A program made the position numbers and the translations under genes. The notes beneath the pieces were generated by a model. It saw only the letters and a list, made by a program, of their open reading frames with translations. It made no database searches and was not told the origin of the DNA. 64,000 nt of DNA from contig NZ_RFLX01000002.1 in NCBI RefSeq assembly GCF_003696345.1, positions 434,001 to 498,000 on the forward strand, given 5' to 3'. How positions within the stretch are numbered: the first letter of the stretch is position 1; each line of letters starts with the position of its first letter. The DNA is from Teichococcus wenyumeiae (GTDB taxonomy: Bacteria; Pseudomonadota; Alphaproteobacteria; Acetobacterales; Acetobacteraceae). Of the stretch, positions 16,788-24,325 are shown in pieces.

Positions 16788-17738
16788 TTACCGGCGGCTG
16801 TCATCACCAGGACGGCAGGCCGCGGCGGTGGCGCCCGCCAGGCGGAGCATGCGCCGCGCCGCGATGGTGGCGCCGGCCGCGCCGCCCACCACCTTGGAGG
16901 CCAGGCCATGGACCACCTGCTCGGCCCCGGCCTCGGCCACCAGGTCGGCGCCGGCGGTCAGGCCGGCGGAGACCGTCAGGCGCCGCAGCAGCCGCCAGAG
17001 CATGGCGGTGCCGGGGCGCAGCCCGTGCAGCACCGCCACCTGCCGCATCAGCCGCAGGCCCAGCAGGGACATGGCCGCCGCATCCATGGCCGGCGAGGGC
17101 AGAATGGCCGTGACCACGAAGACCTGCCGCGCCGATTGCCAGCCCAGTGCCTTCACCCGCGCATCCAGCACCGGCAGCAGGGCGGTGTTCATCAGGCCCA
17201 GGGCTTCCTCCAGCGTGGTGGCGCGCAGCATCTGGGCGGCGGCGGGCACGGCTTCCGGCACGCGCTTGCCGACATCCTGCGCCCATTGCAGCAGGGCGGC
17301 GGGCGGGGCGACGGTGCCGGGGGTGGTGCGCAGGTCCCGCGCCAGCTGGTCCAGCGCCTTCAGGCGGCGCAGGGCGCGCCATTCACGCCCCAGCGCCAGC
17401 AGCACCGCGCCGCCGGCGCCCGCGCCCAGCGCCGCGCCCAGCCAGCCCAGCACGGGGGAGGCCGCGAAAAGGTCCCGCAGCATCAGCGCGAGGCCGAGCC
17501 CGAAGGTGCCCAGCACCAGCGCCGCCCCGGCCCCCGCCAGCAGCCCCAGCGCCCCGAACCAGGAGGGTGGCTTTTCCAGCGGCAGGTCGATCACCGCCGG
17601 CACGCCATGCTCGATGGGGCCGCCGAAGTCGGCATCCAGCAATGCGGGGCCAAGGTCTGGCGGCGGGGTGGCGGTGGCGGTGCGGGGGGCGGCGGGCGCC
17701 GCGGGCTCATCGGCCCAGCCGGGGGTTTGCGGGGTCAC
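16788..17738 (-). CDS. YcjF-type membrane protein (DUF697)
   Basis: The 316-residue protein starts with a Pro/Ala-rich acidic region, then two transmembrane segments (about residues 60-120: GALGLLAGAGAALVLGTFGL and VLGWLGAALGAGAGGAVL), then a helical DUF697 domain with AGADLVAEAGAEQ. This is the YcjF family, which almost always follows ycjX. Its ATG overlaps the ycjX stop (ATGA at 17735-17738). Function is unknown; in enterobacteria the pair is in a phage-shock-linked region. Confidence 0.85.
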   Translation of the reverse strand: MTPQTPGWADEPAAPAAPRTATATPPPDLGPALLDADFGGPIEHGVPAVIDLPLEKPPSWFGALGLLAGAGAALVLGTFGLGLALMLRDLFAASPVLGWLGAALGAGAGGAVLLALGREWRALRRLKALDQLARDLRTTPGTVAPPAALLQWAQDVGKRVPEAVPAAAQMLRATTLEEALGLMNTALLPVLDARVKALGWQSARQVFVVTAILPSPAMDAAAMSLLGLRLMRQVAVLHGLRPGTAMLWRLLRRLTVSAGLTAGADLVAEAGAEQVVHGLASKVVGGAAGATIAARRMLRLAGATAAACRPGDDSRR

Positions 17739-19144
17739 AGGGCATCCTCCAGCAGCCAGGCCAGCAGCGTATCCATGCCGAGATGCGGCAGGCCGTCGCG
17801 GCCATCGGGGTCGATCAGCGGCGGGCGCAGGGCAGGCAATTCAAAGAAGGGCCGGGACCAGAAGGGGTCGCCCGGCGGCGGTGGGGCGGAGGGGATATGG
17901 CCGGGGCGGAAGGGGCGGCGCCGTTCCTCCCCCAGCGGCACGCCCAGCACCACGGGCAGGCCGTCATGCACCGCGTCCTCTGTGCAGCGCAGGGCGGCGA
18001 TGGCGCGGTGGGTGGTGGTGCGGCGGTCCTCGCCGGGCATGGCCATCATGGCGGAGAAGAGGCTTTCCAGCGCCGGGCGCTGGGCGGCGGGCACATGGTC
18101 GGCCTTGGAGGCCACGAAGCCCACCCGCTTCAGCGTGGACAGGCCCAGCCAGCGGGAGCGGGAGCGCGCATCATAGGCCGCCGCGATCTGCGCCACGGCA
18201 TGGCGGGTATCCTCGAAGGCCCCCTGCCCGGCCCAGAGCGCGCCCAGCACATCCACCAGCACCACCTGCCGGTCGAAGCGGGCGAACCAGGGGTCGAAGA
18301 AATTCTGCCGCATGTCGTCGCGATAGGCGACGAAGCGCCGCGCCAGCAGGTCTCGCAGGCTGCCGGAGGGCGCCGGGCCATCCCCGGGCAGGGGAAAGAA
18401 CCACATCATCGGGCTCTCGCCGCGCGGGCCGGGGCGCAGGAAGCGGCCGGGCTGCAGCCAGCGCAGGCCGAAGCGGTCCCGCGCCTGCTCCAGCAGCGTC
18501 AGGTACAGACGGTAGCCGCGCCGGGCCACGGCCTCATCCGCCACGGCCGTGGGGTCCAGGGCGGCGACGAAATCCAGGAACTCCCCCGCCACCGCCGCGC
18601 GCGGTTCCGCCCGCAGCAGGGCCAGAGTAGCGGCGGACCACTGGGAAAAATCCTGGTCCAGCAGCGGCAGGTCCAGCAGCCATTCGCCGGGGTAATCCAG
18701 CAGGTCCAGCCGCACGCGGCGGGAGCCCAGCAGGCGCATCGGGCCGCTGCGGCTGAGTTCCAGCGTCAGGCTGGCACTGGCGAGGTCGCTGGTGCGCGGC
18801 GGCCAATGCGGCTGGGCACCGGCGAGGTCGCGGATCTTGTCGGCGGCATCGAACCAGTCCAGCGCCTGGGTGCCGGCAGGCTCCAGCCGCACGCCGCGCA
18901 GCACCGTGCCCTGGCGTTCCAGCAGCGCGGAGAGCGCCGGCAGGGTCTGCCGCCCCCGCCCCATGGCCAGCAGATTGGCGATGAGCGAGGTGATGAAGAC
19001 CGTCTTGCCGGAGCGGCTGAGACCGGTGATGGCGATGCGCAGCGTGGTTTCGTTGAGCAGCCGCTCGGCCTCGTCGGCCATGTCGGTGACGAGGCGGACG
19101 GCACCGCTGCTCAGTTCCTCGCCGATCCTCAGCAGTCCGGACAC
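17735..19144 (-). CDS. ycjX: YcjX-type P-loop GTPase/ATPase (DUF463)
   Basis: The 469-residue protein has Walker A GLSRSGKT (residues 41-48) followed by VFITSLIANLL, and LDYPGEWLLDLPLL downstream, both characteristic of the YcjX/DUF463 family of predicted nucleotide-binding proteins. The C-terminal half has FVASKADHVP, a G4-like segment. It is translated from a GTG at 19144, a position supported by the family's usual short N-terminal helix. It heads a ycjX-ycjF-DUF482 unit. Function is not established. Confidence 0.88.
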   Translation of the reverse strand: MSGLLRIGEELSSGAVRLVTDMADEAERLLNETTLRIAITGLSRSGKTVFITSLIANLLAMGRGRQTLPALSALLERQGTVLRGVRLEPAGTQALDWFDAADKIRDLAGAQPHWPPRTSDLASASLTLELSRSGPMRLLGSRRVRLDLLDYPGEWLLDLPLLDQDFSQWSAATLALLRAEPRAAVAGEFLDFVAALDPTAVADEAVARRGYRLYLTLLEQARDRFGLRWLQPGRFLRPGPRGESPMMWFFPLPGDGPAPSGSLRDLLARRFVAYRDDMRQNFFDPWFARFDRQVVLVDVLGALWAGQGAFEDTRHAVAQIAAAYDARSRSRWLGLSTLKRVGFVASKADHVPAAQRPALESLFSAMMAMPGEDRRTTTHRAIAALRCTEDAVHDGLPVVLGVPLGEERRRPFRPGHIPSAPPPPGDPFWSRPFFELPALRPPLIDPDGRDGLPHLGMDTLLAWLLEDAL

Positions 19145-19205
19145 GCATTCACCCCCGCTTGCAGGCCGCCGCAGATGTGCGGATGCGAGGGGCGCGCGGC
19201 AAGGC

Positions 19206-19643
19206 TCAGGCGGCGGCGAAGCGCTTCATGTAGAAATACTTGGCCTGGCCGGGGCGCGGATAGTCCGGCAGCGTGCCGACGCGGTGGTAGCCCTGCTTCT
19301 CGTAGAAGCCGGCGGCCTGGAAGCTCAGCGTATCCAGGTAGCTGCCGACACAGCCGCGCGCCCGTGCCTCATCCTCCGCCGCGCCCAGGATGCGGGCGCC
19401 CTGGCCGCCGCCGCGCAGGTCCTCGGGCAGGTAGAAGGTATCGACATAGAGCCAGCCGTAGCGGGTGCGGCCGGTCAGGCCGCCCCGCACCGCGCCGGAG
19501 GCCGGGTCCCGCACCACGACGGAGAGCGGACGGCTGTCCGGCGCCCCGGCGAAGCGGGCGTTATGCCCCAGCAACCCATCCAGCAGCGCCTGCGCGATGC
19601 TTGGGTCGGCGCTGTCGGTGACCTCCAGTTCGGCGAGCATCAT
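19206..19643 (-). CDS. GNAT family N-acetyltransferase
   Basis: The 145-residue protein shows the acetyl-CoA binding motif A: YLPEDLRGGGQGARILGAAEDEARARG, with the R-G-x-G-x-G/A core, and a late FYEKQGYHRVG strand-helix typical of GNAT enzymes. The target is unknown. The start overlaps the RidA stop by one base (TGATG at 19645-19641), so the two are coupled; the second Met at 19640 is equally possible. Confidence 0.88.
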   Translation of the reverse strand: MMLAELEVTDSADPSIAQALLDGLLGHNARFAGAPDSRPLSVVVRDPASGAVRGGLTGRTRYGWLYVDTFYLPEDLRGGGQGARILGAAEDEARARGCVGSYLDTLSFQAAGFYEKQGYHRVGTLPDYPRPGQAKYFYMKRFAAA

Positions 19644-20110
19644 CAGGCGATCTCGAACATGCCTTCCACCTCGACCGCCGCATCCCCGGGCAGGGAGGGC
19701 ACGCCGATGGTGGAGCGGGCATGCCGCCCGGCCTCACCGAACACTTCCACCGCGAGGTCGGAGGCGCCGTTCATCACCAGCGCGTGCTGGGTGAATTCCG
19801 GCCCGGCGGCGATGAAGCCGCCCAGGCGCACCACGCGCTTCACGCGGTCCAGGTCGCCCACCGCCGCCTTCACCTGCGCCACCACATTGATCAGGCAGAT
19901 GCGGGCGGCCGCCGTGGCCTGCTCCACCGAGACCCCCGCGCCGACCTTGCCGGTGCAGGCGATCTTGCCCTCCACCAGCGGGATCTGGCCGGAGACCACC
20001 AGCAGGTTGGGGCCGGCGAAGTTGAAGCCGACGTAGTTGGCGATGGGCGCGGCCGGCGTGGGCAGCGTGATGCCGAGCGCGGCGAGGCGCCCTTCAACGG
20101 TTCCGGTCAT
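19643..20110 (-). CDS. RidA family protein (reactive imine/enamine deaminase-like)
   Basis: The 155-residue protein is of the longer RidA/YjgF subgroup: YVGFNFAGPNLLVVSGQIP, then GDLDRVKRVVRLGGFIAAG and VGVPSLPGD-type ending ending in VEVEGMF. RidA enzymes hydrolyse 2-aminoacrylate and related imines, protecting PLP enzymes. The ATG at 20110 follows AGGAGT with good spacing; the frame is open further upstream but with residues unlike any protein. It sits between the RNR-like protein and a GNAT gene on one strand. Confidence 0.9.
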   Translation of the reverse strand: MTGTVEGRLAALGITLPTPAAPIANYVGFNFAGPNLLVVSGQIPLVEGKIACTGKVGAGVSVEQATAAARICLINVVAQVKAAVGDLDRVKRVVRLGGFIAAGPEFTQHALVMNGASDLAVEVFGEAGRHARSTIGVPSLPGDAAVEVEGMFEIA

Positions 20111-20138
20111 CAAGGCACTCCTGGGGAGAAAAAGAGGG

Positions 20139-21671
20139 TCAGCCCACCAGCCGCAACCGGCTCCGCCGGGCGGCGGGGCTGGGCTTGGCGGGCAGCGCCA
20201 GGGGCAGCTGCGGCGCATCGGCCCGCACGGGGGCGGTGCCGGTGGCGCAGTCTTCCTCGGACGGGTCGGGCCAGAGGTGGCGGGCCTCGGCGCCATCGAG
20301 GTAAGCGCAGGCGAGGCGGCGGAAGGCCCAGTCCAGCACCGAGGTGGCGCGGCGGATCTCCGGGTCACCCTCCACGGTGCCGCAGGGGCCGCCCTGGCCA
20401 TAGGCCACGGCCTGCACATAGTCCGACAGCGGCATGCCGCGCGCGAGGCCGAGGTTCACCACATGAACAAAGCTGTCCATCAGCCCGCGGAAGGCGGCGC
20501 CATCACGCGCCATGGCCAGGCCGATGCTGGCCAAGCCGCCATCGGGTGCCTCGGTGGTGGTCAGGGTCACGCGGTGGCCGGCCAGGGTCACGCGCCAGAC
20601 CTGCCCACGGGCGGTGGCCGGGCGCGGCGGCGGCAGCGGCCGGGCCGGCTGCGGCTGCGCGGCCGGCGCCGGGGCGGCGGCATGGAGGTAGGGGCGCACG
20701 GCGGCTTCCATGGCCGCGCGGGCGGCGGCGGGCACCGGGGCCAGCAGCGACTCGGCGGGGAAGCCCAGCGCGGCGGCGCGGCGGGCGGCACGGGTGGGCT
20801 GCTCGGCGGCGCGGCCATCCGGGCCATGCACGAAGCGGGTGGGCCCCTGGGCCGGGGCGAGGCCGCCGGTCTCGGCGCCCAGCAGCCCCTCGGCGGCATC
20901 GACGGGGGTTAGGGCCAGCAGGGCGGCATGGCGCAGCCCGCCGGAGCGGCCGGCCCGCTCCAGCGCTTCCCGCGCGGCGGCGGCGAGGCCGGGCACGGCG
21001 CAGGCGGCCGGCGGGGTCGGCCAGAAGAGGCAGGCGGATTCGCGCGGGCCCTGGCGCTGCGCCAGCTCGGCGCTGGCGGCCTCGGCGGCACCACGGGTCA
21101 GGGCGGTCAGGCAGGCGGCGGCATCGCGCGCGGCGGCGGAATCATAGGGCAGGCCCAGCGCCGCCAGCAGCCCAGCGAGGTCGGCGAAGCCGAGTCGCAG
21201 CGCCATGGCCTTGCCGGCGGTGAGGATATCCAGCGCCTGGACGGCGGTGGCCACGGCACCGGCATAGGCCGGGATGTCGAAGCCGCCGGCATCATCCAGG
21301 AAGGCCGGCAGGTTCAGCACGAAGCGCGGCTCGGCCTTGGGCTCGTTGCGCCAGGTGGCGGCGCCGGGGGCGCCCCGGCGCTCCAGCACCAGGGCGTGCA
21401 GCGCCCCGGAGAGCGCGGCGCCGCCGGCTTCATCCAGCAGGGAAAGCTTGCGGCCCTGGGCCACCAGCCGGCCGATCCAGCCCTGGGCCAGCGCCGGCAG
21501 GGAGACGGAGCCCTGCCCTGGGGCCAGGGCGGCCAGAGCCGCCGCGGCCTCGTCCTCCCAGGCCGCGGGCAGCGCCACGGGGCGCGCGGCGGCATCCGGG
21601 TCGGCCTGCGCCCGCATGCGCCGCAGCGCGATTCCCGCCCAGACCGTGCCTGCCATTCGTTCCATGTCCAT
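20139..21671 (-). CDS. Degenerate class II ribonucleotide-reductase-like protein with TSCPD domain
   Basis: The 510-residue protein looks like pieces of a vitamin B12-dependent RNR (NrdJ). Residues about 118-145 (VLNLPAFLDDAGGFD, AYAGAV) align with the RNR CNLASLNL..FLD segment, but the active-site Cys position is a Glu. Residues 160-205 (GFADLAGLLAALGLPYDS ... SAEL) match the next RNR helix pair. A Pro/Ala linker follows, then a TSCPD domain (about 355-460) with FVHVVNLGLARGMPL and GPCGTVEG. The catalytic barrel's other Cys and radical sites are not visible. A regulatory or scaffolding paralogue is likely. Confidence 0.75.
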   Translation of the reverse strand: MDMERMAGTVWAGIALRRMRAQADPDAAARPVALPAAWEDEAAAALAALAPGQGSVSLPALAQGWIGRLVAQGRKLSLLDEAGGAALSGALHALVLERRGAPGAATWRNEPKAEPRFVLNLPAFLDDAGGFDIPAYAGAVATAVQALDILTAGKAMALRLGFADLAGLLAALGLPYDSAAARDAAACLTALTRGAAEAASAELAQRQGPRESACLFWPTPPAACAVPGLAAAAREALERAGRSGGLRHAALLALTPVDAAEGLLGAETGGLAPAQGPTRFVHGPDGRAAEQPTRAARRAAALGFPAESLLAPVPAAARAAMEAAVRPYLHAAAPAPAAQPQPARPLPPPRPATARGQVWRVTLAGHRVTLTTTEAPDGGLASIGLAMARDGAAFRGLMDSFVHVVNLGLARGMPLSDYVQAVAYGQGGPCGTVEGDPEIRRATSVLDWAFRRLACAYLDGAEARHLWPDPSEEDCATGTAPVRADAPQLPLALPAKPSPAARRSRLRLVG

Positions 21672-21857
21672 ATGCTAGGATGAGGCCGCGCGGGGCGGAA
21701 GTCACATCGGGTGGTGAATCCGACTCAGGCGCCCCAGATATGGTGCGACGCAACCCCGACCTTTCGCGCGGCGCCTGCATGTGCGAAGGAAGCGCCGGGA
21801 CGCGCCCCCGCGCCGCCACACTGTTTCCCCCCTTTGCCTGATGGAACCGACCGCGTC

Positions 21858-22214
21858 ATGTCCTTCCTGCATCGGCTGACCACTGGCTTCGCCGTCAGCG
21901 AGATCGGCACCGACCGCTTCGGCAATACCTACTACGAGAGCAAGCGCGACTGGCTGAACTACGGCCGCAAGCGCCGCTACGTGGTTTATTCCGGGACGCC
22001 CGAAGCCACCAAGGTGCCGCCCGAGTGGCATGCCTGGCTGCACCACACCACCGATGCCCCGCTGTCGGAGAAGAAAAAGTATCCGTGGCAGCAGGAGCAC
22101 CGCCCCAATCCGACCGGCACGGCCCAGGCCTACCGTCCCGTCGGCCATGACCACGCCACGGGGCACCGCCAGGTGACCACGGGCGATTATGAAGCCTGGA
22201 CTCCAGGTAGCTGA
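21858..22214 (+). CDS. NADH:ubiquinone oxidoreductase accessory subunit, NDUFA12/B17.2 family
   Basis: The 118-residue protein shows the NDUFA12 pattern: EIGTDRFGNTYYE, RRYVVYSG, PPEWHAWLHHT and the HRPNPTGTAQAYRP ending. In alphaproteobacteria and mitochondria this subunit binds complex I at the matrix/cytosol arm. ATG 21858 was chosen because upstream in-frame codons encode no conserved residues. It begins a short plus-strand cluster with mlaD and DUF2155, an order typical of this class. Confidence 0.95.
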   Translation: MSFLHRLTTGFAVSEIGTDRFGNTYYESKRDWLNYGRKRRYVVYSGTPEATKVPPEWHAWLHHTTDAPLSEKKKYPWQQEHRPNPTGTAQAYRPVGHDHATGHRQVTTGDYEAWTPGS

Positions 22215-22222
22215 ACGGTTCC

Positions 22223-22771
22223 ATGCAACGTAGAAGCCTCGCCGAGATCCTGACCGGCGCCGTCGTGCTGTTGGTTGCCCTTGGCTTCCTGATCTATGCC
22301 GTCAGCAGCTCTGGCCGCAGCTTCGCCAGCAGCGACGGGATCGAGCTGTCCGCGCGCTTCGACCGGATCGACGGGCTGCAGCCCGGCGCCGATGTCCGCA
22401 TCGGCGGCGTCAAGGTCGGCAGCGTGGTGGACCAGCGGATCGACCCCCTCACCTTCCTGGCCGTGCTGCGGCTGCGGGTGAACGGCGACCTGAAGCTGCC
22501 CACCGACACCTCCGCCGAGATCACCTCGGAAAGCCTGCTGGGCGGCAAGTATGTCGCGCTGGTGCCGGGCGGGGAGGAGAAGGTGCTGGCCAACGGTGAC
22601 CAGATCACCATCACCCAGTCCGCCGTCAGCCTGGAGTCGCTGCTGGGCCGCTTCATCTTCTCGGTGACCGAGCTGGCTTCCAGCCGCAGCGAGGAAGAGC
22701 GGAACAACAACGAGGACGCCAAGCCCGCTCCGGCCCCGGCCGCCCCGCGCGGCGGCGCCCCGGCCCGATGA
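22223..22771 (+). CDS. mlaD: Outer-membrane lipid asymmetry ABC transporter substrate-binding protein MlaD
   Basis: The 182-residue protein has one N-terminal transmembrane helix (LTGAVVLLVALGFLIYAV, from residue 10) and an MCE domain with ARFDRIDGLQPGADVRIGGV and SESLLGGKYVALVPGG. MlaD forms the periplasmic hexamer that shuttles phospholipids between membranes; the ATPase and permease genes are elsewhere. The last 25 residues are Pro/Ala rich. Its stop overlaps the next ATG (22768). Confidence 0.94.
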   Translation: MQRRSLAEILTGAVVLLVALGFLIYAVSSSGRSFASSDGIELSARFDRIDGLQPGADVRIGGVKVGSVVDQRIDPLTFLAVLRLRVNGDLKLPTDTSAEITSESLLGGKYVALVPGGEEKVLANGDQITITQSAVSLESLLGRFIFSVTELASSRSEEERNNNEDAKPAPAPAAPRGGAPAR

Positions 22772-23019
22772 GCGCCACCCCGGAAGGATCGGCGCCGCCG
22801 GCCGTCTGGCCGGGCGCCGACGGCCAGCCCGTCTCCTGCCGGGAGAAGCTGAAGATGCTGGCGGAAAACCACGCGGAGGCGGCCCAGGTGCTGCGCGATG
22901 TCTTCGAGGATGCCGTGCTGATGGGCGTGGACGAGGCCGCCATGCGCCGCATCCTGGCCGGGCTGGTCGAAGCGCTGCCCAGCCCGCGCCAGAAGAACGC
23001 CGGGGGCGGCGCGGCATGA
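22768..23019 (+). CDS. Small helical hypothetical protein
   Basis: The 83-residue protein is predicted helical in its second half (REKLKMLAENHAEAAQ, VLRDVFEDAVLMGVDE). I do not recognise a named family. It overlaps mlaD at its start (ATGA) and the DUF2155 gene at its end (ATGA at 23016-23019), so it is coupled on both sides and very likely expressed. No membrane segment or signal is visible. Confidence 0.75.
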   Translation: MSATPEGSAPPAVWPGADGQPVSCREKLKMLAENHAEAAQVLRDVFEDAVLMGVDEAAMRRILAGLVEALPSPRQKNAGGGAA

Positions 23020-23411
23020 GGGCGGTGCTCGGCCTGCTGGCGGCGCTGTGCTGCGCGGCCCCGCTGCTGCCCTTCACCGCCTCTCCGGCCCTGGCCCAGA
23101 TGGATGCGGGCTGGGAGCCGAAGCAGGAAGCGGAGCTGCAGGCGCTGGACAAGGTGACGGCGCGCATCACCATCCTGAAGGCGCGGCTGAACCAGCCCAT
23201 CACCTTCGGCACGCTGCGGGTGACCGTGAAGGCCTGCAATGCCCGCCCGCCGGAGGAAGTGCCCGATGCCGCCGCCTGGCTGCAGGTGGATGAGACCCGC
23301 GAGGGCAGCGGCGGCCGCCCGGTCTTCCAGGGCTGGATGTTCGCCAATGCCCCCGGCATCGCGATGCTGGAGCATCCGGTCTACGACCTGCGCGTGTTGC
23401 AGTGCCGCTGA
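23016..23411 (+). CDS. DUF2155 family exported protein
   Basis: The 131-residue protein has a signal peptide with likely cleavage after ALAQ (about residue 28), then a helix and the DUF2155 core: LDKVTARI, FGTLRVTVKACNARPPEEVP, and GWMFANAPGIAMLEHPVYDLRV. The two cysteines, in KACN and the final LQC, could form a disulfide. The function is unknown; the gene is commonly next to NDUFA12 in alphaproteobacteria. Confidence 0.92.
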   Translation: MRAVLGLLAALCCAAPLLPFTASPALAQMDAGWEPKQEAELQALDKVTARITILKARLNQPITFGTLRVTVKACNARPPEEVPDAAAWLQVDETREGSGGRPVFQGWMFANAPGIAMLEHPVYDLRVLQCR

Positions 23412-23547
23412 GGCTGCCGCCACGGCACCTCACGCCTAAGTGACATTGGCAATCAACGCGGCGGAATAGGGCGAAATCGCGGCAGGGCCCTGAAGGCGCC
23501 CTTGCCTGGGGTTTGCGGATGGCTCCACCACGGCCATATCGGAAGCC

Positions 23548-24315
23548 ATGCCGCAGACCGCCTCCTCCGACCTGCCGCCGCTGCCCGGTGCCCGCGCAGC
23601 CCTGTTCCTGGATTTCGACGGCACGCTGATCGACATCGCGCCGCGCCCTGATGCCGTGGTGGTGCCGCCGGACCTGCCGCCGCTGCTGGCGCGGCTCTCC
23701 GCGCAGCTGGGCGGCGCCGTGGCCATCGTCACCGGTCGTGGGCTGGATGTGGCGCGTGGGCTGACCGGCAACCCGCCCGTCGGCTTCGCCTGCGAGCATG
23801 GCACCGTGATCGACGCTTCCGGCATCGGCGCCGCCATCCCGCCCCTGCCCGAGCCCAGCGGCCCGCCCGAAGGCTGGCGCGAGGCCGCCGCCGAATTCGT
23901 CGCCGACCGCCCCGGCATGCTGCTGGAGCACAAGAACTACGGTTTTGTTCTGCATTTCCGCGCCGTGCCGGAACGCGGCGAGGAAGCCACCGCCTTCCTG
24001 AAGCGGATGGTGGAAGGCACCCACTTCCAGGTCATCCCCGCCCATGCGGCGGCCGAGCTGCGCCCCAAGGGCAGCGACAAGGGCGTGGCCACCGACTGGC
24101 TGATGCGCCACCCGCCCTTTGCCGGCCGCATCCCCGTCTTCATCGGCGACGACGTGACGGATGAGGACGGCATGCGCGCCGCCCGCGCCCATGGCGGCGA
24201 AGGCTACCGTGTGCCGGAGCGCTTCCCGGCCGGCCCGGCCGATGTGCGCGCCTGGCTGCGCCGCCTGGCGGAAAGCCTGCCCGCGGCCTCCCAACCCGCC
24301 GAGGGAGCGGCATGA
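23548..24315 (+). CDS. otsB: Trehalose-6-phosphate phosphatase
   Basis: The 255-residue HAD-family enzyme carries LDFDGTLIDIA (nucleophile Asp22, Asp24), IVTGRG, and the late GDDVTDEDGMRAAR motif with its acidic Mg-binding pair. It dephosphorylates trehalose-6-phosphate made by OtsA. It is the first gene of otsB-GH15-otsA; the glycoside hydrolase starts 10 bases after its stop. Confidence 0.95.
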   Translation: MPQTASSDLPPLPGARAALFLDFDGTLIDIAPRPDAVVVPPDLPPLLARLSAQLGGAVAIVTGRGLDVARGLTGNPPVGFACEHGTVIDASGIGAAIPPLPEPSGPPEGWREAAAEFVADRPGMLLEHKNYGFVLHFRAVPERGEEATAFLKRMVEGTHFQVIPAHAAAELRPKGSDKGVATDWLMRHPPFAGRIPVFIGDDVTDEDGMRAARAHGGEGYRVPERFPAGPADVRAWLRRLAESLPAASQPAEGAA

Positions 24316-24325
24316 GGCGGACGGC

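Noticed and set aside
14596-18630. A very long open frame on the plus strand across the EamA, DUF482 and ycjF/ycjX region
   Set aside because: It is antisense to well-supported genes; its translation is low complexity (Gln/Gly/Arg rich), an artefact of GC-rich codon bias, with no ribosome binding site or fold pattern.
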